From positions 4,513 to 15,886 of the forward strand of contig LSSL01001384.1 of assembly GCA_001953115.1 (NCBI GenBank): a stretch of DNA of 11,374 bases, given 5' to 3'. The stretch's first letter is position 1; every line of letters begins with the position of its first letter. This stretch comes from Smittium mucronatum (Eukaryota > Kickxellomycota > Harpellomycetes > Harpellales > Legeriomycetaceae). Positions 1-9,308 of this stretch are shown one piece after another. Below the pieces are notes generated by a model, which ran no database searches, was not told the origin of the DNA, and saw nothing but the letters and a program-made list of their open reading frames with translations. The position numbers and the translations under genes were made by a program.

Positions 1-823
1 AAAAATCACTACCAGCACAATTCATTCAAAAAATTAATGTTTTTATCAAAAAAAATTCTCTTTTATTGTATATAACATTGAAATCAAACTATTTTTTTAA
101 ACAATTGAACTGGATAGGAGGGCCATAGGTTAAAGAATATATATGAGGGGTGTATGAAAATTTATTTTTTATTTAGATCTTTATTTATCAAGCGGGTCAC
201 AAAAATTTTATCAAAGATAAAACCACTTCGTAATTAATATTATAATTATGATATTCTGTTTCTCAACAATAATTAAAATTGTGTCATTTGTCAAAAATAT
301 GTAAATTTGGAAATAATTTGATGATGAAAGTATTATATTGATTATAATTTTATTTTCAATTTCTACAGTTAAGTGAAAAAGACTATATGAGTATTAAATA
401 TTTTTTTCTTCCAAAAATAAAATACTCTTCAGTGGTTTGGGTGCATAATTAGCGCGCTTTTAAAAGTAAAATATAAAAAACCTAACATATTATTGTACCG
501 TTTATATTTGATAATAATGGTGTAGGCACAAAACTATCCGAAAGACAGATATTGCAGAGGAGAAAAAACTCAAAGAATGATCAGTATATCATTTTAGTAT
601 CTGCCAAATATTCGATATAAAAGCATAAAGTTCAACATTCTGGTATATTTTGGTGATATACAGCTTTTTACAGGAATATCCAGAAAATACATGTTACAGT
701 TTGGTAGTACCCTATTTTTATTAATCCCGTTAGAAATAATCTCTAAATAGGATCTCAATGTTTTCAAAAAAAAAAAAAAAATCGGTGTCAAATTTTTTAA
801 TAATACACTGATTTTAAATCCGG
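1..823. other. Gene-free AT-rich sequence (left edge)
   Basis: I see no supportable gene here. The longest open frame is on the minus strand at 594-791; it has only a TTG start, contains a phenylalanine run made by a poly-T tract, and matches no family I know. In DNA this AT-rich about one codon in ten is a stop, so frames of 60-85 codons are expected several times by chance. A few slightly GC-richer patches (about 100-200 and 430-560) show no motif that I can name. Confidence 0.6.
766..781. repeat. Homopolymer run, 16 A
   Basis: There are sixteen consecutive A residues on the plus strand. On the minus strand the run encodes the F-F-F-F stretch in the chance-level frame at 594-791. The run is prone to slippage and to sequencing error, so frames that cross it should not be trusted. 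Confidence 0.95.
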
Positions 824-931
824 TTATACTTCTAATTTAAGATAATCCAAACGAATTCCACCATTTCCTTGATTTTCCCCGATTACCACAGATATACATT
901 CAGTAAAGGGCAGATAATAATACTGTGTCTA

Positions 932-2836
932 GGATAATATCACTGCTTTATTCGCCGCTTTCTTTTTTTGATATTTTTTAGCATGGTTTTTGTTAAGTTA
1001 TCTTGCAAAAAAACTCTGTGATAAAAAAATAATAAAACCTTAAAATGAGATCAAAAGTAAATTTAAATCCAAATTTTAACTTTTTATACTTACAAAAATG
1101 TAAGAATATTCATTTCTGAATCCCTTTTTGATGAGAAAAAGCGTACAAAAAGTTATTTAATACACTTTTAAATCCATATTAGAAGCCTTTTTAAGGTTGA
1201 TATATAATTAGCTGATTTTTAAATGAGATAAGTATTGATAATATTTTTGTTTTTTTAAAAAATTTGATAAAATATAACTCTTTCTATACTTTTTTTTTAA
1301 ACATAATTTAAAAATTGCATATTTTCTTATCACATAATCATGCGAAAAACAAAAACAAAAAAATAAATTAAAATCACTAAATTATAATCGAATATTATTA
1401 TTTAGATTAAATAATTATTTTTATTATTCTTTTCTTAAACCCATTTATTGTCTTATTTATAATAGTTTTTTTCTTTTTTTTAAAATTTGGAAACCTTTTT
1501 ATTTTTTAAAAGGTGAAATTTAACGTTATCGGTGCTTTTATAGTAAAAAATAATTAAAAAGCCAAATTGAAAATATTAAAATAAAAATATGATATTATAT
1601 TACATAAAAAATATCCTCAAAAGTACAAATATTACCTTAATAATGATATTTCATGAGCTACATTAATTATCTTACGACATAATCACCATAATCTTATTAT
1701 TTTTCACAGTAAGTATTATAATCGAAAAAAAAAATGAAAAATGAGGATTTTAACCTATATTGAGATCTAAACGAGCTAATTTTATTTTATTTAAATGATT
1801 ATATAACTTATTTAGAAAAATTTTCGATTATAGAATCCTTTGGTACCACATTTTACCATTATTAAACTCTCAAAACCGAAAATAGATACATCTAATTTAA
1901 ATAAAACTTAATTTATAAAAAAAATGAATAAAATTGTATAGAAAAAAATTTGGCTCTAATAATTTTAGACCCTGAAAAACAAAATTTATTTGAAAAATTA
2001 TATTTCAGTGGTTTTAATCGTAAGTTTCTAATATTTTCAAGTATAAAGATAAAATCAATAGATATTTTTGTATTTAAATTCAAATTTATTTATTTTTTTA
2101 ATTAATAATAGTTAATATTCATTAAAAGCACTACTTAATACAGCTCTGTCTATTTTCATATTAAATATAAAACAATCCAAATTAAATACCTCTGTCTTTA
2201 ATAAAATTATGTAAAGATAAAATGGATCGATTTACAGACGAATATCAATCAATAAAAGCAAATTAAAACTAAAATATATAAATCACAAAAAGTTTTTTTG
2301 AGGCTATCTTATCGATAATACTTTTTTTAAAAACTGAAATTCAAAAATCTTACAAGGTTTAAATTATAAACTTATATATATATATATATTTATGCTTTTT
2401 ATAAAATTAAAAATCATAGTATAGATTTAATTATATCAATAAATAAACATTATTACAGTAATAATAATCGAAAAAATAATCAAGAAAAATCTATTGATAC
2501 AAATAAAGACCATTTTAACTATTTAACTATTTGTTAAAAGATATTTTAGAGTCGAAATATTTCAATAAAAAGGGTCAAAAATAAATTGTTTTATTCAACA
2601 TTAAAAAAAAACTTTTTAATAATGTTTATTTTACTTTTTCGATCTTTATTGAAATATCTTATAATATTGAATATTTTTTATAAAATATAATGTGATAATA
2701 ACTATAAAGATATCAGATTATAACATCAAAGTGTAATATTTTACTTAATAATCATGATATTATATCAGTAGTTAGCTTAAAACTTTCTGCATATTCAATA
2801 ATATTAACATTTTATAAAGTCTTTTCTCGAAATATA
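932..2836. other. Gene-free AT-rich intergenic stretch
   Basis: About 1.9 kb with no open frame of note on either strand. Stops are dense in all six frames, and long A and T runs are common. I see no tRNA-like cloverleaf, no conserved protein block and no long tandem array apart from a short TA run near 2373. It may include the left end of the piggyBac element, but I could not identify a terminal inverted repeat or a TTAA duplication that pairs with the right side. Confidence 0.6.
2373..2389. repeat. TA dinucleotide run
   Basis: About eight uninterrupted TA units. Similar short AT/TA runs occur at 4886-4898 and 4924-4936, on the other side of the piggyBac relic. They are ordinary in DNA of this composition. 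Confidence 0.9.
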
Positions 2837-2860
2837 TTAGAATATTCCAATTAACATCAA

Positions 2861-2897
<37 letters not shown>

Positions 2898-4620
2898 TGA
2901 TTTAAATGAAATTTTTTAAATAATTGTTTATCTTCTCCCACGCAAATATTGGTTTGGCATATGCTGCAGGTCCATACTGTCCGTGTTTTTTTCTTTAAAG
3001 AAACACATAGTTCACATCTTTTTTCTTTTATAGGAAGTTGCTTATGATTTGACATTCTTATGTAAAATTCAGTTTACATATTGCTATTTTTTATTTTCGC
3101 TATACTAAAAGATCTCAGTTGATTAATTTTATAAAATTTATCGGCGCAAATTTCATTAACTATATCAAGCTTAAATCCCTCCATTTCAATTTTTTTATTA
3201 TTTGATGCTTTTTCTGGGTAATTGTCTTGTATTTTGCGATATAAAATATAAGAGCTCACAATAGTTATATCGATAAAATCGAAAAAAAAATCCGTGCCAC
3301 CATTTATGATATTTTCCAAAAATTTATAAAATAATTTCTTTTGACTCAATTTTTTGATAGAATTCATATATTTATTATAATCTTAAGTAATCTGAGGTAT
3401 TGGAAATTCTTTGTTTGTTCCATCAAATTGTGCTCTCATGGTTACAGGTTGAATCCTTGGATTGTGATAATTTGAAATTACATGAAATTTTTTGATATAA
3501 ATCCATTTAGTTATTGATATTACTTCTTTAGATTCAAAACAGTCTCATTCATAGCTTTGGATATTGGAATTTTTCAAAAATTTATGTATATTTTTTGCAG
3601 TATTTTTAACCTTTACCCACGGATAAAAGTTATTTAATTTCAAATAAATCATGGCGATGACAGATGTAAAAAATTTATCGAAAAATATTTATGTTTTTTT
3701 AATTTTAAATTTGATATTAGCAAATATGCCACTTTAAAACCTAAGCCCTTAAAAGTGTTTTTATCGTTTTTTCCTGTAAAGTTATAAATTTCAACAATAC
3801 CACGATTTTTCAGAAAGAATCCAAACTTTGAAATATATCTTAATGGGTTTTAAGCAAATATATTGCTTGATCGAGCTTCAGACTTTGAATCTAATCATAG
3901 ATTCATCAACTGCAATAATTTGGGATGGATTATAATTTTTTTTGAAATTTTTCTTTAATTTACTTGATAAAATAATTAGTTTTTTGCAATTTTTCTTGAG
4001 GGATAAAATCTTGAAAGTTACTATCATAGTCAAACGAAAGATGGATATTCGATAAAAAATATTCAAATATTTTCGATCTCATAATATCAGAAATAAAATA
4101 ATCACGAAGTTTTGGATCTTACACCAATAATCTCTGTATTATGGTGATTTTTTAATTCCCATTAAAATATTTATATCCAAAAATATTTTCAACTCTACAA
4201 AAAAAATATTTTCTAATTTTTTTCTGTTAATTTCAAATTGGCATAGTTATTAGAAAAATTAAAAATAGATTCAAAAAGTTCATCTGTAACAATCAGATTA
4301 AAAATTTTATATGGTGAAATATCCAAAAAATTTAAAATAAATTTTGGTATAATAGGACCACCTTGAAAGGGGGCTATGTTTTCTTAAATATTTATAGTTT
4401 TTTCCCCAATATATAGCAGAAATATCTGGAATTTGAATATATCTTTGAGAATATATACTATTCTGAGATCCATTAAATTTTTTTGTTTCAAATGAATCTT
4501 CAAAAAAATTATTAGATTTAGAAATAAATTTTTTTGTAGATTGAATTGATTGAAAGGGAAATTAATTTTAAAAAGATAAAGATCGTGTTCCATCAACCGA
4601 TTTAAATGGATTAGGAATAG
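2837..4620 (-). pseudogene. Decayed piggyBac (DDE_Tnp_1_7) transposase
   Basis: Relic of a piggyBac transposase, a nuclear DDD enzyme that excises and inserts DNA at TTAA. Reading leftwards from about 4620, the landmarks are: DISPYKIF...VTDELFESI (about 4320-4270); VELKIF...ILMGIKKSP, stop, YRDYW (4198-4125); an IMRSKIFEYFLSNIH block (about 4080-4035); the first Asp in AVDESMIRFK (about 3915-3885); FTGKNDKN...KGLGFKV (about 3785-3735); the second Asp in FFDKFFTS (about 3683-3662); SNYHNPR (about 3475-3455); DYNKYMNSIKKLSQ (about 3382-3341), where the family has G-V-D-x-x-D-Q, so the third Asp is lost; IDITIVSSYILYRK; and a C-terminal C-x2-C...C-x2-C domain (about 3016-2935). The total of about 590 codons suits the family. 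Frames change about six times, each time returning to the same frame. Stops remain at 4139, 3878, 3545, 3383 and 3074 (lower coordinates), with two more near 4565. The N-terminal start is uncertain. The family assignment is firm; the element is dead. Confidence 0.93.
2863..2898. repeat. AAT trinucleotide microsatellite, about 12 units
   Basis: A clean AAT/TTA array of about 36 bases. Read on the minus strand it adds eleven leucines to the end of the piggyBac Cys-rich frame, which stops at 2837-2839. The array probably expanded after the domain decayed: the last Cys-x2-Cys of a normal domain is missing just before it. Confidence 0.95.
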
Positions 4621-5184
4621 AAAATAAATATCATATATTATAATGGTAAAATAAGTATGTTTAATTAAATATTTAGTAAAAAAGAAAAAGTTCTGATGCA
4701 ATTGGGAAAAGAATTCGCGGATAAAAACCTAAATTAATATTTTATAGTAAATTATTAATGAAAATAGTTTCTATTAACAAATTGATATAAATAACTATAT
4801 GAATCCTATTTTAAACCTCGTAAGAGTTGAAGCATATATAAAATAAAAATAAAATAACTAAAATATGCTATAAAAGTTCCATAAAATATATATATATAAT
4901 ATAAAAATAGGATAAATTTCAAGTATATATATATATGTGCTTATAATAATAAAAAATCCAGATATTAATAAAAAAAATAATGGGAAATTATTTCTTTATT
5001 TAGTGATATTAAATATCTATTAAAGGCAGAATGATTATTTTAACATGATTAATTTTTTTTTAAATATTATACTTTGGTAAAAAGATTCACTAAAAATCAC
5101 AAAAAAATCTTATGGAAATATTTTATATAGCAAGAACAAAATTCCTTGAATTTAGATTAATTGTCATAAAAAACTGTATACCTC
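4621..5184. other. AT-rich stretch upstream of the piggyBac relic
   Basis: No gene is seen. The open minus-strand frame that enters from the left (up to 4701) appears to be partly out of frame with the transposase: a different frame gives the more protein-like N-terminal text between about 4560 and 4390. The stretch includes two short AT/TA runs (4886-4898 and 4924-4936). It should contain the 5' end of the piggyBac element, but no terminal inverted repeat is recognisable. Confidence 0.5.
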
Positions 5185-5406
5185 TTAAAAATAATCTCGC
5201 TGTAATGATCCAATCATTATTGGTTGTGCACATTGCCCCTTTATTATAGCTTCATATTATATATTACCAATTTAATTCTTATCCTTTATAAACAGCTCGC
5301 ACTCCCACTTTTTGGAATGAAAGATTTTCAATTAGTTTCTTATTTCCTCATTCCTCTTTAGTTTAAAATATATCACATTCATAACAAAACTATCAATTCT
5401 AGCCAT
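5185..5406 (-). other. Weak coding-like patch, unrecognised
   Basis: From the ATG at 5404-5406 to the stop at 5185-5187 one minus-strand frame of 74 codons carries only three internal stops, fewer than expected for this composition. It contains protein-like pieces such as KKWECELFIKDKN and KGQCAQPIMIGSLQRDYF. It could be the remnant of another gene or transposon. No family is recognised, and it overlaps one copy of a local direct repeat, so chance is a real alternative. Confidence 0.15.
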
Positions 5407-5466
5407 TTCCAAGATCTATTAGGTTACTTACACCCGAACTTAAATTTTTTATTTTAAAATCAAAAT

Positions 5467-5650
5467 ATGTCCAAAATTTTGACAGTAATTATCAAATTTC
5501 TTGAATTTAGATATAATAGATGTTTAGATGTAAAATGCTGTATTCTACTTAAAAATAACTCCAAACTTAGAAATTTTGTTTATTTATTAAGATATGTCCA
5601 AATTTTGGACAGTAAGTAACAAATTGACGAGTTTTGATATAAATTGTTAT
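5467..5650. repeat. Imperfect direct repeats with a palindromic head
   Basis: Two copies, about 127 bases apart, begin with a near-identical palindrome: TGTCCAAAATTTTGACA at 5468-5484 and TGTCCAAATTTTGGACA at 5595-5611. Both are followed by CAGTAA and then by diverged sequence of the same pattern. The second copy has perfect 8-base arms (TGTCCAAA/TTTGGACA) around a single T. A partial third copy of the body lies further left: CTTGAATTTAGAT occurs at 5145-5157 and 5500-5512, and CTTAAAAATAA at 5184-5194 and 5548-5558. Such ends resemble degenerate Tc1/mariner termini or a small non-autonomous element, which is an inference only. Confidence 0.5.
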
Positions 5651-5985
5651 TTTAGGTGTATTTATTGATATTAATTTTTTTATTATTATTGTTTAATTTA
5701 GATTATTTTGTTCCAAATTACTTCAATTACGGAAAATTAATATAACTTTTATGGTTTATTTTTTTGTAACTTATACTTATATTTATTTTTTGATTTATTA
5801 TTTATGTTTTGATTTATAAAATATTATTTTTTCTATTTTTGATTTATTTATATTGGTATTTAAGTTGATTATCAGTTCATTGCCTCAATATTCCAAATTG
5901 CAGAATCATTTATTTCTTTTTTTCAATATATTTCATCTTATTTTACCTATAAGTTCCTCATGAATCAATATATATTTGTATTTAT

Positions 5986-6127
5986 GAGTAATATATTTAC
6001 TAAGTGAATCATTTAATGAAATTAACTCTTTTATTCACCCTAGTGTATGTGATTTACGTATTGCATAATATAGCACGTATCTTAAAATAAATACTTTTAT
6101 ATTTCACTCAAATTAAATATATTACTC
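5986..6127. repeat. Inverted repeat / foldback, 14-base perfect arms
   Basis: GAGTAATATATTTA at 5986-5999 is exactly reverse-complementary to TAAATATATTACTC at 6114-6127. Inside the arms a weaker match continues (AAGTGAA against TTCACTC), and near the centre a short pair TACGT (6055-6059) and ACGTA (6075-6079) could also stack. The whole could fold as a 142-base hairpin and looks like a small MITE or foldback relic. No clear target-site duplication flanks it. Confidence 0.5.
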
Positions 6128-6504
6128 ACACTAAATTTCGAATAGGAATTATTTTAGTTTTTAGTTTTTTATTAAAAAAATTACGGATATATTTATAATT
6201 CTGAATATATATTGGCTTTTTTTCTACAATTTTTTTCAAATTTAATTGCTACTGAGCCAAATTTTCACTTTATGAACGTTTTTAGCCTCACTATAGGTAG
6301 TCTTTTATTGTATATTTACCTCTGAAGGGTTTAAATTGTTTATGTAAATAAATACAAAACTTCGTGGAATAAACCTCTATAATGGAGTATCTGCAAAATT
6401 GTTTCTTTTTGAAGAAGTTTATTATATAAAATTTATATATTAATAGTTATATGAAAATGTTAAAACTAAAATGAGAAATAACACCAATTAAATGCGATAA
6501 ATAG

Positions 6505-7755
6505 GATGTTAAAATTGGTTCGGTTGATGATATCGAATTGATTGAAAATCCAAATTCCTGTGAAATTTCCACAATTTTTTTTTAAAAAAATGTGTGTCTA
6601 TATTCTACTATTGCTCTAATAAGTTTATATGACTGCATTTTTCAATTGAAATTAGATAGATTTTTCGATAATATAATTAAAACATATTGCAAAAATAAAC
6701 ATATTCATAACTCTTGGGAAAATAATTCGCAAAGTTCTGAGAGCTTAATATCGGATCTATATAAAGATGGAAATAAATCTTATAAAATAAAAAAAATCTG
6801 TAAAAAATGGTATCAGCATAGATATAAAAAAAAATTAAGTTGTATAAAACAATAGAGGAAGAGCAAAAGCTATAAATTCATATCCCTTGAAGTTTTTGAG
6901 AAAGTTTGACAGATTATGCTAGTTGTTTCTACATATTTTTTATTTTGCGTTTTTTTCAATATATATTTATTAATTTAGATTATTCGTGTTTGGAAGGTAC
7001 TGCTTATGTGTCCAACTGTATATATAAAAATCAATGATATAAAAGTCATGATAACGTCCAAAGAAACTAATATTATATTTTTTAATTCGAAGTTAATGCA
7101 TATAGACTCTACATTCAAGTTAGTAAAGAGGGGTATCCAGTGATAATATCTGTTATAACAGATATAAATCAGACATTTTTACCTGTGCATATTTATATAG
7201 TATCTAAAGAAAACACTGAATCTCATTTATGGATTATGGATACTTTAAAAAATGGGCTTAATTGGAAAACAACTAATCTTGTAGTCTATTCAGTAATACA
7301 GATACCAACTGCACTAAAAAAAATTCGGTGAATATGAAAAGAACAAAATTTTGGTTTTGTGTTTCGAAAATTATTAAAAATATACCCAAAAAAGAGAATA
7401 AAAAGTATATGAAACTGATATACGAGGAAATTTCATGGATATAGCTCATGCTAAATGAAATGCTATTCAAAGTCGTGATAATTATTTTTCTTAAAAAATG
7501 GAAAACTTAACTCAATCTCAACTAAATATAAAAAAAATAATTGTAATTGCTTCGGTAAAAACTTTAATTGGTATGAGGTATTCGATAAATAGTCACCCAT
7601 TTACTAATGATTCATTAAAAAGATTCGATATAACTGTAAAAAACAAATATTTTGAATTGAGAGACCTGGATAAAATTGAATTCTTCAAGCTTTCGACAAT
7701 AATAATGACTGAATCAAATTCATTTTATAATCCGAATTTCAGAAAAATCAACTAA
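6505..7755 (+). pseudogene. Decayed MULE (Mutator-like) transposase
   Basis: Relic of a MULE-domain DDE transposase, a nuclear enzyme that mobilises Mutator-like elements. The clear part begins with HIDSTFKLVKRG (7099-7134), where the Asp codon at 7105-7107 is the expected first catalytic residue. After a frameshift at the G-run near 7132 comes YPVIISVITDINQTFLP, the typical core strand text, then ESHLWIMDTLKNGLNW and VVYS. A second shift near 7292 gives the stretch with KFWFCVSKIIKN, matching the family's W-x-H-V block without the His. Further shifts near 7440-7495 recover DIAHAK, NEMLFK and FLKKW. The last 86 codons (7498-7755) hold HPFTNDSLKRFDITVK, equivalent to the T-N-N-x-x-E-x-x-N segment, with Lys (7618-7620) in place of Glu. 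The N-terminal part (6505-6855) lies in the same frame as the first Asp and has one stop at 6583; no FLYWCH zinc finger is evident, and the stretch 6856-7020 is heavily degraded. The start is unknown. Confidence 0.82.
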
Positions 7756-8167
7756 AATCAAATAATAATGTCAAAAGATATCAATAAAAAGAAATTTTTT
7801 ATACACTCCGATTTTTTATACGATTTATATAAATATTTAAAACGAATTATTTCTGATTGGGGAATTTTAGTAATTAGTAGAAAAATGTCTCGAATGAATT
7901 TTGAATTTTTCGAATAACTTATTTCTTTTTTTAAAGTAAATTCCATCTAATTTTCTTGACAGTCGATAAAATATTGGAGGGTCATGTATTGATAATGTGC
8001 CAGATTTTTGAAGAAAAAAAGTACACAAACATATATTTTTTGTAACCGAAAATAATATCACCAATGTATTTGAAATTTTATTGATAAGCAAAAAATATGG
8101 CACCTGTAGTACAAAAAAATAAATAAAAACACTGCTTTACCAAAATAATATTTTTAAATCGCATTGA
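7756..8167 (+). pseudogene. Possible C-terminal tail of the MULE relic
   Basis: Beyond the stop at 7753-7755 the same frame stays open from 7768 (ATG) to 7917 (49 codons, with FLYDLYKYLKRIISDWGIL). A second frame gives HIFFVTENNITNVFE and then SKKYGTCS (8030-8110), and after a stop at 8120 ends in NNIFKSH just before the stop at 8165-8167. MULE transposases often end in a SWIM zinc finger (C-x-C...C-x-H) roughly this far beyond the catalytic Glu, and the order fits: a hydrophobic strand, one Cys, then a terminal His. Only one Cys and one His remain, so the reading is tentative. A less likely alternative is an IS1016/Merlin-type fragment, because an I-G-G near 7973 precedes an R-K...H stretch. 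Confidence 0.35.
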
Positions 8168-9202
8168 TGTTTATTTTAAATTTTACTCTTTACCTACAAG
8201 TCTCAAAAATAACAACATTAAAATTGTTATTAAATATAAACATGCCACATAAAACCAATTTAATAATTTAATATAATTTGGGGATGGATGTGGGCACATA
8301 TGCTTGTTGAAATATAAATTAAATGATAAAACGGAAAAATAATAAAAGTTTTTGGGCATATTTGAATAGAATAGGATATAATAATTATATTTTGGTATTA
8401 TTAATAAATATGAAAACGGATTTAAATTCATCAAAATTTTTATAAATATAATTTTGAATTATCCTTTTTATTTGTGATAACATTGACTTCAGTTTAATTT
8501 TTTACTTTAGCGGAGACCGTTTTATTAAATAGTATTTTGTCGTAAAACCGAGAAAAATAATATTATAAAAGCGTAATAGCCCAAAAAACGCTGGAATCGA
8601 GAATCTAATGGCGGAATTTTTTTTAGTTAGAGTTTATGATAGCTCTAATTTTTTTATCAAAAATAAATAAATTTTGTGATAAAATACTATATTAAGGTGA
8701 AATTTATTATTAATTTCTTTTTGAAAATCTTCAAAAGAAATGATAAATCCATAAAATGTTAAATTTACTGTATTTTAAAAATTATAATAATATTTCGGAT
8801 AATATACAATTTAAATTATTTAAGTTTTGGAAGTCCTACCATCTTTTTTTTTCATAAAAATCGAATGGAAAAAAACAATAAAAGTTCTAAAACTTAATTA
8901 AGAGAAAAAAGATCCTCATAACGCTTAATACCTATTTACATCTAAATTTTAAATTTTCCTTTTTCTTAAATTCGATTGTGTTATTATATATTCAAATTTT
9001 GATTCAGAAATATAAAAAAAATATTATATATTTTTTTTTAATTTTAATTTATTTAAAAACTATCAATTCGATTTAAAATTTGTAAATACCGAATCTCAAA
9101 ACAAGATTTCTTCTAAGAACTGAGTAAAAAAGCTTTTTTTTTCAAAAATAAAATAAAATTAGAATCGATTGGAAGTTGGTGCTACTTTTTTGGATGAAAA
9201 AA

Positions 9203-9308
9203 ATTAGTCGAAAATGGCTTAAATAATTGAATGATGTAATTGGATAAAAATTTTTATTAGTCAAAGATTGCTTAAAATAATCGATTGTAGCCCAATTTAA
9301 TATATTTA
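9203..9308. repeat. Diverged tandem duplication, period about 53 bases
   Basis: Two adjacent units start at 9203 and 9256 with ATTAGTCGAAAATGGCTTAA and ATTAGTCAAAGATTGCTTAA, then continue with a similar TAAT-GA-TGTA pattern. The match fades to the right, and a third, weaker copy may follow (AGCTCAAAATAG near 9309). It looks like an old local duplication with no coding meaning. Confidence 0.6.

Noticed and set aside
110..235. Plus-strand text with W-I-G-G-P and K-D-K-T-T-S, recalling IS1016/Merlin transposases
   Set aside because: Three stops in 42 codons and only a few matching residues; too weak to call.
594..791. 65-codon minus-strand frame
   Set aside because: TTG start only, crosses a 16-base homopolymer, chance-level length and no recognisable motif.
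2863..2898. Poly-leucine stretch as a membrane anchor or signal peptide
   Set aside because: It is the translation of an AAT microsatellite at the end of a dead transposase frame.
4384..4701. 105-codon minus-strand frame taken as a gene
   Set aside because: It overlaps the N-terminal part of the piggyBac relic. A neighbouring frame gives more protein-like text between about 4560 and 4390, so this frame is probably out of register there.
7273..7470. 65-codon minus-strand frame rich in Phe and Ile
   Set aside because: It lies opposite the recognised MULE core.
7867..8103. 78-codon minus-strand frame, GTG start
   Set aside because: It lies antisense to plus-strand text that continues the MULE relic in order and direction; it is most likely a shadow.
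8183..8431. 82-codon minus-strand frame with an ATG and a hydrophobic C-terminal segment
   Set aside because: In DNA with about one stop per ten codons, roughly one frame of this length is expected by chance over both strands; AT-rich codons give hydrophobic residues for free, and no family or regulatory signal supports it.
8509..8670. GC-richer patch with a 33-codon open run (KRNSPKNAGIENLMAEFF)
   Set aside because: Short, with two stops just upstream and no recognisable family.
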